A stretch of DNA of 64,000 bases from Aeromonas sp. FDAARGOS 1405 (GCF_019048265.1 NZ_CP077311.1:2179001-2243000); one strand, 5' to 3'. Shown: positions 47,560-62,500, counted from the first letter of the stretch. Numbers and translations are program-made. Notes: a model not told the origin generated them from the sequence alone.

Positions 47560-50500
47560 ATGATTACCAATTCCGTTACTCTGGAACAGGGCGTAACCGT
47601 CACCCAGCTCAAAGGTCAAGTTTATCAGGTGGCTGCAGATGGTAGCCGCAAGTTGCTGGTGGAAGGGGATGTGCTGCCGAAAGGGGCGGTGATCATGTCG
47701 CCGGATGGCGCCAGTTTCATGGGCGGCGGACACGCTTTCAATGTGCAACCGGCCAGCGAACAGAGTGAGCCTGCCGAAGAGGAAGATGCTCCTCAGCTGG
47801 CGCAAAACAGTGCCGCAGGCACACCCGATGATATCAGTGCCCTGCAAGAAGCCATTTTGGGTGGCGCTGACCCGACTCGGGCCTTTGAAGCCTCCGCCGC
47901 AGGCGGTGCACCTGCTGCCGGTGGTGGCGGGGTTGGTGGTGTCGCCGGAGCCAGTGGCAACGGCGGTTTTGTCACCATCGACCGTACCGGCTCCGCAACC
48001 ATTGCCGAAGCGACCTTCGATACCACCTACAACACCAATGGCGAGCCACCGCTTGGTGCTGCTGGCGAGGATGAAGTATTTGACCTGACTCCACCCACCA
48101 TTTCCGTTGTTGCGCCAGATAACACTAATGACACCACACCGACCCTGACCGGAACCACGGATGCACCTGCTGGCAGCACGGTGACCCTGGTGGTGACCGA
48201 TGTCAACGGCAATCAGCAGACCCTGACCGCTATTGTCACCCCCAGCGGTACCTTCACCGTGGATGTGGTCACCCCATTGGCCGAGGGTTCTTATACCGTC
48301 ACCGCCACAGTGACCGATCCTGCGGGGAATGCCGGCAGTGCAACTGATGATGGCAGTGTGGATGCAACCGCTCCAGTGATTACTGTTGATGCACCTGACA
48401 ATACCAATGACACCACCCCGACCATCACGGGTACTACGGATGCACCTGCTGGCAGCACGGTCACTCTGGTCGTGACCGATGCCAATGGTAACCAGCAAAA
48501 TTTGACCGCCACGGTACAACCTGGTGGCAGCTACAGCGTAGATGTCACTACTCCGCTGGCCGAAGGCAGCTATAAGGTGACGGCCAGCATCACCGATCCG
48601 GCCGGCAACACAGGTACCTCTACCGACGATGGTAGTGTTGATAGCAAGGCCCCTGACCTGGCCATCACCCTGGATGCCGACATCACCGCCGACGACGTCA
48701 TCAACGCCGCCGAAGCGGGTCAGCAGATCCCGGTCAGCGGCACCGTGACGGGCGAGTTCAAGGCAGGGGACATCGTCACCCTGACCGTCAACGGTAAATC
48801 GTTCACCGGTCCTGTGGATGCCGATGGCCGCTTCACCATCCTGGTGGCGGGCAGCGACCTGGCGACCGATGGCGACCGCACCATCGATGCCAGCGTGACC
48901 AGCACCGACGTGGCGGGCAACAGCGCCACTGCGACCGACAAGGAAGGCTATCAGGTGGATACTGACCTGCCGAGCATTGATTTGTCGGCAATTGGCGATG
49001 GCAACCTGTCGGTGGCGGAAGCCAAGGCGGTCGAGCTCAAGGGCACGACCAGCAACGTGGAAGATGGCCAGAAAGTCACCCTGACTGTGACCGACGTGAA
49101 CGGCAAGTCAGTGACCTTCATCGCGACCGTGAGCGGCGGCAAGTTCAGCACCACCGTAGACCTGGGGGCCAGTGGCCTGGCGGATGGCAAGTTCACCGTG
49201 AAGGCGGACGTGACCGACCAGGCGGGCAACCCGGCGAGCGACAAGGAAGAGGCGATCCTGGACAGCGACAACGCTGACCTGCCGAGCATCGACCTGGCGG
49301 CGATTGGCGATGGCAACCTGTCGGTGGCGGAAGCCAAGGCGGTTGAGCTCAAGGGCACGACCAGCAACGTGGAAGATGGTCAGAAGGTCACCCTGACTGT
49401 GACCGACGTGAACGGCAAGTCAGTGACCTTCATCGCGACCGTGACCGGCGGCAAGTTCAGCACCACCGTAGACCTGGGGGCCAGCGGCCTGGCGGATGGC
49501 AAGTTCACCGTCAAGGCGGACGTGACCGACCAGGCGGGCAACCCGGCGACCGACAGCGAGAATGCGATCCTGGACAGCGACAACGCTGACCTGCCGAGCA
49601 TCGACCTGGCGGCGATTGGCGATGGCAACCTGTCGGTGGCGGAAGCCAAGGCGGTTGAGCTCAAGGGCACGACCAGCAACGTGGAAGATGGTCAGAAAGT
49701 CACCCTGACCGTGACCGACGTGAACGGCAAGTCGGTGACCTTCGAGGCGACCGTGAGCGGCGGCAAGTTCAGCACCACCGTAGACCTGGGGGCCAGTGGC
49801 CTGGCGGATGGCAAGTTCACCGTGAAGGCGGACGTGACCGACCAGGCGGGCAACCCGGCGACCGACAGCGAGAATGCGATCCTGGACAGCGACAACGCTG
49901 ACCTGCCGAGCATCGACCTGGCGGCGATTGGCGATGGCAACCTGTCGGTGGCGGAAGCCAAGGCGGTTGAGCTCAAGGGCACGACCAGCAACGTGGAAGA
50001 TGGTCAGAAAGTCACCCTGACCGTGACCGACGTGAACGGCAAGTCAGTGACCTTCATCGCGACCGTGACCGGCGGCAAGTTCAGCACCACCGTAGACCTG
50101 GGGGCCAGTGGCCTGGCGGATGGCAAGTTCACCGTGAAGGCGGACGTGACCGACCAGGCGGGCAACCCGGCGAGCGACAAGGAAGAGGCGATCCTGGACA
50201 GCGACAACGCTGACCTGCCGAGCATCGATCTGGCGGCGATTGGCGATGGCAACCTGTCGGTGGATGAAGCCAAGGCGGTCGAGCTCAAGGGCACGACCAG
50301 CAACGTGGAAGATGGTCAGAAAGTCACCCTGACCGTGACCGACGTGAACGGCAAGTCAGTGACCTTCATCGCGACCGTGACCGGCGGCAAGTTCAGCACC
50401 ACCGTAGACCTGGGGGCCAGCGGCCTGGCGGATGGCAAGTTCACCGTCAAGGCGGACGTGACTGACCAGGCGGGCAACCCGGCGACCGACAGCGAGAATG

Positions 50501-53500
50501 CGATCCTGGACAGCGACAACGCTGACCTGCCGAGCATCGACCTGGCGGCGATTGGCGATGGCAACCTGTCGGTGGCGGAAGCCAAGGCGGTTGAGCTCAA
50601 GGGCACGACCAGCAACGTGGAAGATGGTCAGAAAGTCACCCTGACCGTGACCGACGTGAACGGCAAGTCGGTGAGCTTCGAGGCGACCGTGACCGGCGGC
50701 AAGTTCAGCACCACCGTAGACCTGGGGGCCAGCGGCCTGGCGGATGGCAAGTTCACCGTCAAGGCGGACGTGACTGACCAGGCGGGCAACCCGGCGACCG
50801 ACAGCGAGAACGCGATCCTGGACAGCGACAACGCTGACCTGCCGGGCATCGACCTGGCGGCAATTGGCGATGGCAACCTGTCGGTGGCGGAAGCCAAGGC
50901 GGTTGAGCTCAAGGGCACGACCAGCAACGTGGAAGATGGTCAGAAGGTCACCCTGACTGTGACCGACGTGAACGGCAAGTCGGTGACCTTCGAGGCGACC
51001 GTGAGCGGCGGCAAGTTCAGCACCACCGTGGACCTGGGGGCCAGCGGCCTGGCGGATGGCAAGTTCACCGTCAAGGCGGACGTGACCGACCAGGCGGGCA
51101 ACCCGGCGAGCGACAGCGAGAATGCGATCCTGGACAGCGACAGCGCTGACCTGCCGAGCATTGATTTGTCGGCAATTGGCGATGGCAACCTGTCGGTGGC
51201 GGAAGCCAAGGCGGTTGAGCTCAAGGGCACGACCAGCAACGTGGAAGATGGCCAGAAGGTCACCCTGACTGTGACCGACGTGAACGGCAAGTCAGTGACC
51301 TTCATCGCGACCGTGAGCGGCGGCAAGTTCAGCACCACCGTAGACCTGGGGGCCAGTGGCCTGGCGGATGGCAAGTTCACCGTGAAGGCGGACGTGACCG
51401 ACCAGGCGGGCAACCCGGCGAGCGACAAGGAAGAGGCGATCCTGGACAGCGACAACGCTGACCTGCCGAGCATCGACCTGGCGGCGATTGGCGATGGCAA
51501 CCTGTCGGTGGCGGAAGCCAAGGCGGTCGAGCTCAAGGGCACGACCAGCAACGTGGAAGATGGCCAGCAAGTCACCCTGACTGTGACCGACGTGAACGGC
51601 AAGTCGGTGACCTTCGAGGCGACCGTGAGCGGCGGCAAGTTCAGCACCACCGTAGACCTGGGGGCCAGTGGCCTGGCGGATGGCAAGTTCACCGTGAAGG
51701 CGGACGTGACCGACCAGGCGGGCAACCCGGCGAGCGACAAGGAAGAGGCGATCCTGGACAGCGACAACGCTGACCTGCCGAGCATCGACCTGGCGGCGAT
51801 TGGCGATGGCAACCTGTCGGTGGCGGAAGCCAAGGCGGTTGAGCTCAAGGGCACGACCAGCAACGTGGAAGATGGTCAGAAGGTCACCCTGACTGTGACC
51901 GACGTGAACGGCAAGTCAGTGACCTTCATCGCGACCGTGACCGGCGGCAAGTTCAGCACCACCGTAGACCTGGGGGCCAGCGGCCTGGCGGATGGCAAGT
52001 TCACCGTCAAGGCGGACGTGACCGACCAGGCGGGCAACCCGGCGACCGACAGCGAGAATGCGATCCTGGACAGCGACAACGCTGACCTGCCGAGCATCGA
52101 CCTGGCGGCGATTGGCGATGGCAACCTGTCGGTGGCGGAAGCCAAGGCGGTCGAGCTCAAGGGCACGACCAGCAACGTGGAAGATGGTCAGAAAGTCACC
52201 CTGACCGTGACCGACGTGAACGGCAAGTCGGTGACCTTCGAGGCGACCGTGAGCGGCGGCAAGTTCAGCACCACCGTAGACCTGGGGGCCAGTGGCCTGG
52301 CGGATGGCAAGTTCACCGTGAAGGCGGACGTGACCGACCAGGCGGGCAACCCGGCGACCGACAGCGAGAATGCGATCCTGGACAGCGACAACGCTGACCT
52401 GCCGAGCATCGACCTGGCGGCGATTGGCGATGGCAACCTGTCGGTGGCGGAAGCCAAGGCGGTTGAGCTCAAGGGCACGACCAGCAACGTGGAAGATGGT
52501 CAGAAAGTCACCCTGACCGTGACCGACGTGAACGGCAAGTCAGTGACCTTCATCGCGACCGTGACCGGCGGCAAGTTCAGCACCACCGTAGACCTGGGGG
52601 CCAGTGGCCTGGCGGATGGCAAGTTCACCGTGAAGGCGGACGTGACCGACCAGGCGGGCAACCCGGCGAGCGACAAGGAAGAGGCGATCCTGGACAGCGA
52701 CAACGCTGACCTGCCGAGCATCGACCTAGCGGCAATTGGCGATGGCAACCTGTCGGTGGCGGAAGCCAAGGCGGTCGAGCTCAAGGGCACGACCAGCAAC
52801 GTGGAAGATGGCCAGAAAGTCACCCTGACCGTGACCGACGTGAACGGCAAGTCAGTGACCTTCATCGCGACCGTGACCGGCGGCAAGTTCAGCACCACCG
52901 TAGACCTGGGGGCCAGTGGCCTGGCGGATGGCAAGTTCACCGTCAAGGCGGACGTGACCGACCAGGCGGGCAACCCGGCGAGCGACAAGGAAGAGGCGAT
53001 CCTGGACAGCGACAACGCTGACCTGCCGAGCATCGACCTGGCGGCGATTGGCGATGGCAACCTGTCGGTGGATGAAGCCAAGGCGGTTGAGCTCAAGGGC
53101 ACGACCAGCAACGTGGAAGATGGTCAGAAAGTCACCCTGACCGTGACCGACGTGAACGGCAAGTCAGTGACCTTCATCGCGACCGTGAGCGGCGGCAAGT
53201 TCAGCACCACCGTGGACCTGGGGGCCAGCGGCCTGGCGGATGGCAAGTTCACCGTCAAGGCGGACGTGACTGACCAGGCGGGCAACCCGGCGACCGACAG
53301 CGAGAATGCGATCCTGGACAGCGACAGCGCTGACCTGCCGAGCATCGACCTGGCGGCAATTGGCGATGGCAACCTGTCGGTGGCGGAAGCCAAGGCGGTT
53401 GAGCTCAAGGGCACGACCAGCAACGTGGAAGATGGCCAGAAGGTCACCCTGACCGTGACCGACGTGAACGGCAAGTCGGTGACCTTCGAGGCGACCGTGA

Positions 53501-56500
53501 GCGGCGGCAAGTTCAGCACCACCGTGGACCTGGGGGCCAGCGGCCTGGCGGATGGCAAGTTCACCGTCAAGGCGGACGTGACCGACCAGGCGGGCAACCC
53601 GGCGACCGACAGCGAGAACGCGATCCTGGACAGCGACAACGCTGACCTGCCGGGCATCGACCTGGCGGCAATTGGCGATGGCAACCTGTCGGTGGCGGAA
53701 GCCAAGGCGGTTGAGCTCAAGGGCACGACCAGCAACGTGGAAGATGGTCAGAAAGTCACCCTGACCGTGACCGACGTGAACGGCAAGTCAGTGACCTTCA
53801 TCGCGACCGTGACCGGCGGCAAGTTCAGCACCACCGTAGACCTGGGGGCCAGCGGCCTGGCGGATGGCAAGTTCACCGTCAAGGCGGACGTGACTGACCA
53901 GGCGGGCAACCCGGCGACCGACAGCGAGAATGCGATCCTGGACAGCGACAACGCTGACCTGCCGAGCATCGACCTGGCGGCGATTGGCGATGGCAACCTG
54001 TCGGTGGCGGAAGCCAAGGCGGTTGAGCTCAAGGGCACGACCAGCAACGTGGAAGATGGTCAGAAAGTCACCCTGACCGTGACCGACGTGAACGGCAAGT
54101 CGGTGAGCTTCGAGGCGACCGTGACCGGCGGCAAGTTCAGCACCACCGTAGACCTGGGGGCCAGCGGCCTGGCGGATGGCAAGTTCACCGTCAAGGCGGA
54201 CGTGACTGACCAGGCGGGCAACCCGGCGACCGACAGCGAGAACGCGATCCTGGACAGCGACAACGCTGACCTGCCGGGCATCGACCTGGCGGCAATTGGC
54301 GATGGCAACCTGTCGGTGGCGGAAGCCAAGGCGGTTGAGCTCAAGGGCACGACCAGCAACGTGGAAGATGGTCAGAAAGTCACCCTGACCGTGACCGACG
54401 TGAACGGCAAGTCGGTGAGCTTCGAGGCGACCGTGAGCGGCGGCAAGTTCAGCACCACCGTAGACCTGGGGGCCAGCGGCCTGGCGGATGGCAAGTTCAC
54501 CGTCAAGGCGGACGTGACCGACCAGGCGGGCAACCCGGCGACCGACAGCGAGAATGCGATCCTGGACAGCGACAACGCTGACCTGCCGAGCATTGATTTG
54601 TCGGCAATTGGCGATGGCAACCTGTCGGTGGCGGAAGCCAAGGCGGTCGAGCTCAAGGGCACGACCAGCAACGTGGAAGATGGCCAGAAAGTCACCCTGA
54701 CCGTGACCGACGTGAACGGCAAGTCAGTGACCTTCATCGCGACCGTGAGCGGCGGCAAGTTCAGCACCACCGTAGACCTGGGGGCCAGTGGCCTGGCGGA
54801 TGGCAAGTTCACCGTGAAGGCGGACGTGACCGACCAGGCGGGCAACCCGGCGAGCGACAAGGAAGAGGCGATCCTGGACAGCGACAACGCTGACCTGCCG
54901 GGCATCGACCTGGCGGCGATTGGCGATGGCAACCTGTCGGTGGCGGAAGCCAAGGCGGTCGAGCTCAAGGGCACGACCAGCAACGTGGAAGATGGCCAGA
55001 AAGTCACCCTGACCGTGACCGACGTGAACGGCAAGTCAGTGACCTTCATCGCGACCGTGACCGGCGGCAAGTTCAGCACCACCGTAGACCTGGGGGCCAG
55101 CGGCCTGGCGGATGGCAAGTTCACCGTCAAGGCGGACGTGACCGACCAGGCGGGCAACCCGGCGACCGACAGCGAGAATGCGATCCTGGACAGCGACAAC
55201 GCTGACCTGCCGAGCATCGACCTGGCGGCGATTGGCGATGGCAACCTGTCGGTGGCGGAAGCCAAGGCGGTTGAGCTCAAGGGCACGACCAGCAACGTGG
55301 AAGATGGTCAGAAGGTCACCCTGACTGTGACCGACGTGAACGGCAAGTCGGTGACCTTCGAGGCGACCGTGACCGGCGGCAAGTTCAGCACCACCGTAGA
55401 CCTGGGGGCCAGCGGCCTGGCGGATGGCAAGTTCACCGTCAAGGCGGACGTGACCGACCAGGCGGGCAACCCGGCGAGCGACAAGGAAGAGGCGATCCTG
55501 GACAGCGACAACGCTGACCTGCCGAGCATCGACCTGGCGGCGATTGGCGATGGCAACCTGTCGGTGGCGGAAGCCAAGGCGGTCGAGCTCAAGGGCACGA
55601 CCAGCAACGTGGAAGATGGCCAGAAAGTCACCCTGACCGTGACCGACGTGAACGGCAAGTCAGTGACCTTCATCGCGACCGTGACCGGCGGCAAGTTCAG
55701 CACCACCGTGGACCTGGGGGCCAGCGGCCTGGCGGATGGCAAGTTCACCGTCAAGGCGGACGTGACCGACCAGGCGGGCAACCCGGCGAGCGACAGCGAG
55801 AATGCGATCCTGGACAGCGACAGCGCTGACCTGCCGAGCATTGATTTGTCGGCAATTGGCGATGGCAACCTGTCGGTGGCGGAAGCCAAGGCGGTTGAGC
55901 TCAAGGGCACGACCAGCAACGTGGAAGATGGTCAGAAAGTCACCCTGACCGTGACCGACGTGAACGGCAAGTCGGTGACCTTCATCGCGACCGTGACCGG
56001 CGGCAAGTTCAGCACCACCGTGGACCTGGGGGCCAGCGGCCTGGCGGATGGCAAGTTCACCGTCAAGGCGGACGTGACCGACCAGGCGGGCAACCCGGCG
56101 AGCGACAAGGAAGAGGCGATCCTGGACAGCGACAACGCTGACCTGCCGGGCATCGACCTGGCGGCAATTGGCGATGGCAACCTGTCGGTGGCGGAAGCCA
56201 AGGCGGTTGAGCTCAAGGGCACGACCAGCAACGTGGAAGATGGCCAGAAGGTCACCCTGACCGTGACCGACGTGAACGGCAAGTCAGTGACCTTCATCGC
56301 GACCGTGACCGGCGGCAAGTTCAGCACCACCGTAGACCTGGGGGCCAGTGGCCTGGCGGATGGCAAGTTCACCGTGAAGGCGGACGTGACCGACCAGGCG
56401 GGCAACCCGGCGAGCGACAAGGAAGAGGCGATCCTGGACAGCGACAACGCTGACCTGCCGAGCATTGATTTGTCGGCGATTGGCGATGGCAACCTGTCGG

Positions 56501-59500
56501 TGGATGAAGCCAAGGCGGTCGAGCTCAAGGGCACGACCAGCAACGTGGAAGATGGCCAGAAAGTCACCCTGACCGTGACCGACGTGAACGGCAAGTCAGT
56601 GACCTTCATCGCGACCGTGACCGGCGGCAAGTTCAGCACCACCGTAGACCTGGGGGCCAGCGGCCTGGCGGATGGCAAGTTCACCGTCAAGGCGGACGTG
56701 ACCGACCAGGCGGGCAACCCGGCGACCGACAGCGAGAATGCGATCCTGGACAGCGACAACGCTGACCTGCCGAGCATCGACCTGGCGGCGATTGGCGATG
56801 GCAACCTGTCGGTGGCGGAAGCCAAGGCGGTTGAGCTCAAGGGCACGACCAGCAACGTGGAAGATGGTCAGAAGGTCACCCTGACTGTGACCGACGTGAA
56901 CGGCAAGTCGGTGACCTTCGAGGCGACCGTGACCGGCGGCAAGTTCAGCACCACCGTAGACCTGGGGGCCAGCGGCCTGGCGGATGGCAAGTTCACCGTC
57001 AAGGCGGACGTGACCGACCAGGCGGGCAACCCGGCGAGCGACAAGGAAGAGGCGATCCTGGACAGCGACAACGCTGACCTGCCGAGCATCGACCTGGCGG
57101 CGATTGGCGATGGCAACCTGTCGGTGGCGGAAGCCAAGGCGGTCGAGCTCAAGGGCACGACCAGCAACGTGGAAGATGGCCAGAAAGTCACCCTGACCGT
57201 GACCGACGTGAACGGCAAGTCAGTGACCTTCATCGCGACCGTGAGCGGCGGCAAGTTCAGCACCACCGTAGACCTGGGGGCCAGTGGCCTGGCGGATGGC
57301 AAGTTCACCGTCAAGGCGGACGTGACCGACCAGGCGGGCAACCCGGCGAGCGACAAGGAAGAGGCGATCCTGGACAGCGACAGCGCTGACCTGCCGAGCA
57401 TCGACCTGGCGGCAATTGGCGATGGCAACCTGTCGGTGGATGAAGCCAAGGCGGTCGAGCTCAAGGGCACGACCAGCAACGTGGAAGATGGTCAGAAGGT
57501 CACCCTGACTGTGACCGACGTGAACGGCAAGTCGGTGACCTTCGAGGCGACCGTGAGCGGCGGCAAGTTCAGCACCACCGTGGACCTGGGGGCCAGCGGC
57601 CTGGCGGATGGCAAGTTCACCGTCAAGGCGGACGTGACCGACCAGGCGGGCAACCCGGCGACCGACAGCGAGAATGCGATCCTGGACAGCGACAACGCTG
57701 ACCTGCCGGGCATCGACCTGGCGGCAATTGGCGATGGCAACCTGTCGGTGGATGAAGCCAAGGCGGTTGAGCTCAAGGGCACGACCAGCAACGTGGAAGA
57801 TGGTCAGAAAGTCACCCTGACCGTGACCGACGTGAACGGCAAGTCAGTGACCTTCATCGCGACCGTGACCGGCGGCAAGTTCAGCACCACCGTGGACCTG
57901 GGGGCCAGCGGCCTGGCGGATGGCAAGTTCACCGTCAAGGCGGACGTGACTGACCAGGCGGGCAACCCGGCGACCGACAGCGAGAATGCGATCCTGGACA
58001 GCGACAGCGCTGACCTGCCGAGCATCGACCTGGCGGCAATTGGCGATGGCAACCTGTCGGTGGCGGAAGCCAAGGCGGTTGAGCTCAAGGGCACGACCAG
58101 CAACGTGGAAGATGGCCAGAAGGTCACCCTGACCGTGACCGACGTGAACGGCAAGTCGGTGACCTTCGAGGCGACCGTGAGCGGCGGCAAGTTCAGCACC
58201 ACCGTGGACCTGGGGGCCAGCGGCCTGGCGGATGGCAAGTTCACCGTCAAGGCGGACGTGACCGACCAGGCGGGCAACCCGGCGACCGACAGCGAGAACG
58301 CGATCCTGGACAGCGACAACGCTGACCTGCCGGGCATCGACCTGGCGGCAATTGGCGATGGCAACCTGTCGGTGGCGGAAGCCAAGGCGGTTGAGCTCAA
58401 GGGCACGACCAGCAACGTGGAAGATGGTCAGAAAGTCACCCTGACCGTGACCGACGTGAACGGCAAGTCAGTGACCTTCATCGCGACCGTGACCGGCGGC
58501 AAGTTCAGCACCACCGTGGACCTGGGGGCCAGCGGCCTGGCGGATGGCAAGTTCACCGTCAAGGCGGACGTGACCGACCAGGCGGGTAACCCGGCGACCG
58601 ACAGCGAGAATGCGATCCTGGACAGCGACAGCGCTGACCTGCCGAGCATTGATTTGTCGGCGATTGGCGATGGCAACCTGTCGGTGGCGGAAGCCAAGGC
58701 GGTCGAGCTCAAGGGCACGACCAGCAACGTGGAAGATGGCCAGCAAGTCACCCTGACTGTGACCGACGTGAACGGCAAGTCGGTGACCTTCGAGGCGACC
58801 GTGAGCGGCGGCAAGTTCAGCACCACCGTAGACCTGGGGGCCAGTGGCCTGGCGGATGGCAAGTTCACCGTGAAGGCGGACGTGACCGACCAGGCGGGCA
58901 ACCCGGCGAGCGACAAGGAAGAGGCGATCCTGGACAGCGACAACGCTGACCTGCCGAGCATCGACCTGGCGGCGATTGGCGATGGCAACCTGTCGGTGGC
59001 GGAAGCCAAGGCGGTTGAGCTCAAGGGCACGACCAGCAACGTGGAAGATGGTCAGAAAGTCACCCTGACCGTGACCGACGTGAACGGCAAGTCAGTGACC
59101 TTCATCGCGACCGTGACCGGCGGCAAGTTCAGCACCACCGTGGACCTGGGGGCCAGCGGCCTGGCGGATGGCAAGTTCACCGTCAAGGCGGACGTGACCG
59201 ACCAGGCGGGCAACCCGGCGAGCGACAGCGAGAATGCGATCCTGGACAGCGACAGCGCTGACCTGCCGAGCATTGATTTGTCGGCAATTGGCGATGGCAA
59301 CCTGTCGGTGGCGGAAGCCAAGGCGGTTGAGCTCAAGGGCACGACCAGCAACGTGGAAGATGGTCAGAAAGTCACCCTGACCGTGACCGACGTGAACGGC
59401 AAGTCGGTGACCTTCATCGCGACCGTGACCGGCGGCAAGTTCAGCACCACCGTGGACCTGGGGGCCAGCGGCCTGGCGGATGGCAAGTTCACCGTCAAGG

Positions 59501-62500
59501 CGGACGTGACCGACCAGGCGGGCAACCCGGCGAGCGACAAGGAAGAGGCGATCCTGGACAGCGACAACGCTGACCTGCCGGGCATCGACCTGGCGGCAAT
59601 TGGCGATGGCAACCTGTCGGTGGCGGAAGCCAAGGCGGTTGAGCTCAAGGGCACGACCAGCAACGTGGAAGATGGCCAGAAGGTCACCCTGACCGTGACC
59701 GACGTGAACGGCAAGTCAGTGACCTTCATCGCGACCGTGACCGGCGGCAAGTTCAGCACCACCGTGGACCTGGGGGCCAGCGGCCTGGCGGATGGCAAGT
59801 TCACCGTGAAGGCGGACGTGACCGACCAGGCGGGCAACCCGGCGACCGACAGCGAGAATGCGATCCTGGACAGCGTAGCTTCCTCAGCACCGACCGTGAC
59901 CATCGTTGATGACACCAATAATGACCAAATGCTGACCAAGGCCGAGATTGGCAATGATCAGATCCAGGTTCGGGCAGAGGTCAATCATGCTGACTTGGTT
60001 GCGGGTGGCAAGGTGACGCTGACTATCAACAATGGCGGGGTGAACAGCACTGTCCAATTGACGCTCAAGGCCGATGGCACCCTGCTGGCAAGCAATGGCA
60101 AGAGCTACGGCTATCAGAACGGCACCATCAGCTGGACGGAAACGACCCCGGCCAACGGCAAGTCGTTGACGGTGACGGCAACCCAGACTGACAAGGCGGG
60201 CAACGTCTCACTGCCGGGCAGCGACAACGCGCAGATCCTGAATGAAGCGCCGGAGACTGTGAATAAACAGGCAAACGGTCAGGAAGATGCCGCCAGCATC
60301 GCCATTCCGACCCTCAGTGGCAGCGACATTGATGGCAACGTGGTGAGTTTCACCATCAAGAGCCTGCCTGCCAACGGCATCCTCTATCTGAACGGGGTGG
60401 CGGTGACCGTGGATCAGAGCATTGCGGTGGCGGACGCCGGCAAGCTCACCTTCACTCCGAATGCGAACTGGAATGGCAACACCAGCTTCAACTATGCGGC
60501 GGTAGACAACGACGGCGCCGTGGATGCGAGTCCCGCAACCGTGACCATCAAGGTGGATGCGGTCAACGATCTGCCGACACTGAGCATCTCCAACGGGGTT
60601 GTCGTCTCTGAAGAGGGGTTGGCAAACGGCATTGCCGACACGGTCGGCAACCCGGATACCACCAATGCCATCAAGGCGTCGGGTACCCTCTCGGTGGGCG
60701 ACATCGACAGCAGCACACTCAACATTTCCCTGAATGGACCGGCCGGGCTGACGTCCGGTGGGGCCAAGGTCCAGTGGAGCTGGGATGCGGGCAGCAAGAC
60801 GCTGGTTGGCTACACAGGAGTGATTGGCGGCGCCGATTACAAGGCGGTGGTCGAGGTCAAGCTGACGGCACCCAATGCCAGCGGCAAGGGAGAGTGGACC
60901 TATGACGTGACCCTCAAAGGCCCCCTCGACCACGGGGATACGACCTCGGAAGACAAGCTGTCGTTCCAGCTGGATGTGGAGGTCTCCGATGGCAGCGGTG
61001 TCACCAAGGGCAAGCTGGATGTCAGCGTCGAGGACGACTCCCCCATTGCCGGCAACAGCGATGCCGTTTCCGTGGTGAAGACCGATATTCCGAACGTGCT
61101 GACCGGGCTCTTCGACCTGACCAAGTACAGTGGCAACCAGAGCATCCTGAACATGGCGGGCTTTACCATCAGCGCCCTGGGCTTCAAGTCGGCAACCGAT
61201 TCCTCACTGGTAACGGCGGATGTCAATGGCTCCAGCTCGGGGCTGGGGGTGGCCAGCGGTGCTGCGCCTTACCACAACCTCGCCAACGAGATTGACTTCC
61301 GTCACTTTGCCGACGGGTCGTCCGCCTCCGAGCAGTTGATCGTCAGGCTGGATGCAGGCAAGGTTGCCTACGGCGCCAACATCAAGTTCAGCAAGATGTT
61401 TGGCGGCGAGCTCGAGAGCGGGGTCGTGGAGTTCTATCGCGGTGGTGTACTGATCAGTACCCTGGTATTCAACTCCAACGCATCGGGTGGGGAGTTCAAC
61501 CAGAACTTCCAGGTGCAGCAGGGCGGCTTTGATACCATGGTGATCAAGGCGACCAACAACGGCAACACCAATACCTCCGACAACAGCGACTTCACCGTAC
61601 AGAGCATCGAGTTCCTCGGTTCCAACACGGCGCAGGCAATCGCCTATGGTTCCGGCACCGTGACCCCGCAGTGGGGGGCGGACGGCAAGGGCTCCATCGG
61701 GCTGGTAATGGACCCGGCAACCTTCGAAAATGGTCTGCGAACGGCTTCCGGTTCTGCCATCGCCATCACCGCCAGCGGCGCCAATACCCTGGTCGGGAAG
61801 GATGCGGACGGCAACCTTGTCTTCAAGCTGGAGTTTACGCCGGCCACAGGCAAGTGGGAGTTCTTCCAGTATCAGCGTATGTCCAAACCTCTGGGTGATG
61901 GTGACATCGACTTCCAGATCCGGGTGGTGGATGGTGACGGCGACGCCAGCATTGGCTCCTTTGCAACCAAGCCTCTCTTCACGCCGCTGGTTCAGGGAGT
62001 CTCCAGCGAGAGCGTAACCGAAGGGGGCAATCTGCTGCACAAAGTCACCCTGTCAGATGCGACCCAGGAAGCGACTGAATACGATTTCGCCATTCGTGGT
62101 TCGGGCAACAACCCCGCCTCCAACCAGGATTGGGGCAATGCCCAGTTCAGCAATGGTGTGACCTATAACAGCACTACCGGCAAGATCACAGTACCAGCCG
62201 GCGTGTCGGACTTCACTGTGACCATCCCGACGGTGAACGATCGCTTGGTCGAAACGAACGAGACCCTCTCGGTGACCATCGGTGGGCAGAGCGGGACCGG
62301 CACCATAGTGGACAACGATCGGGCGCCGGTGACCACGGGTGGCTACAGTGCCGGCAAGGAGGACACGCCACTGGTGCTGAAGTGGGCCCAGTTTGGTGCC
62401 AGCGATGATCAGGCCGCTTCTGACCTGAGCGTGCAGATCAACACCCTGCCGCTGAGCGGCAAGCTGGAATACCTGAACGCTGCTGGCCAGTGGATTGCGG

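Noticed and set aside
48964..59874. CRISPR-like or satellite array
   Set aside because: The 312-bp unit is coding, contiguous without spacers and in frame throughout; it is a protein repeat.
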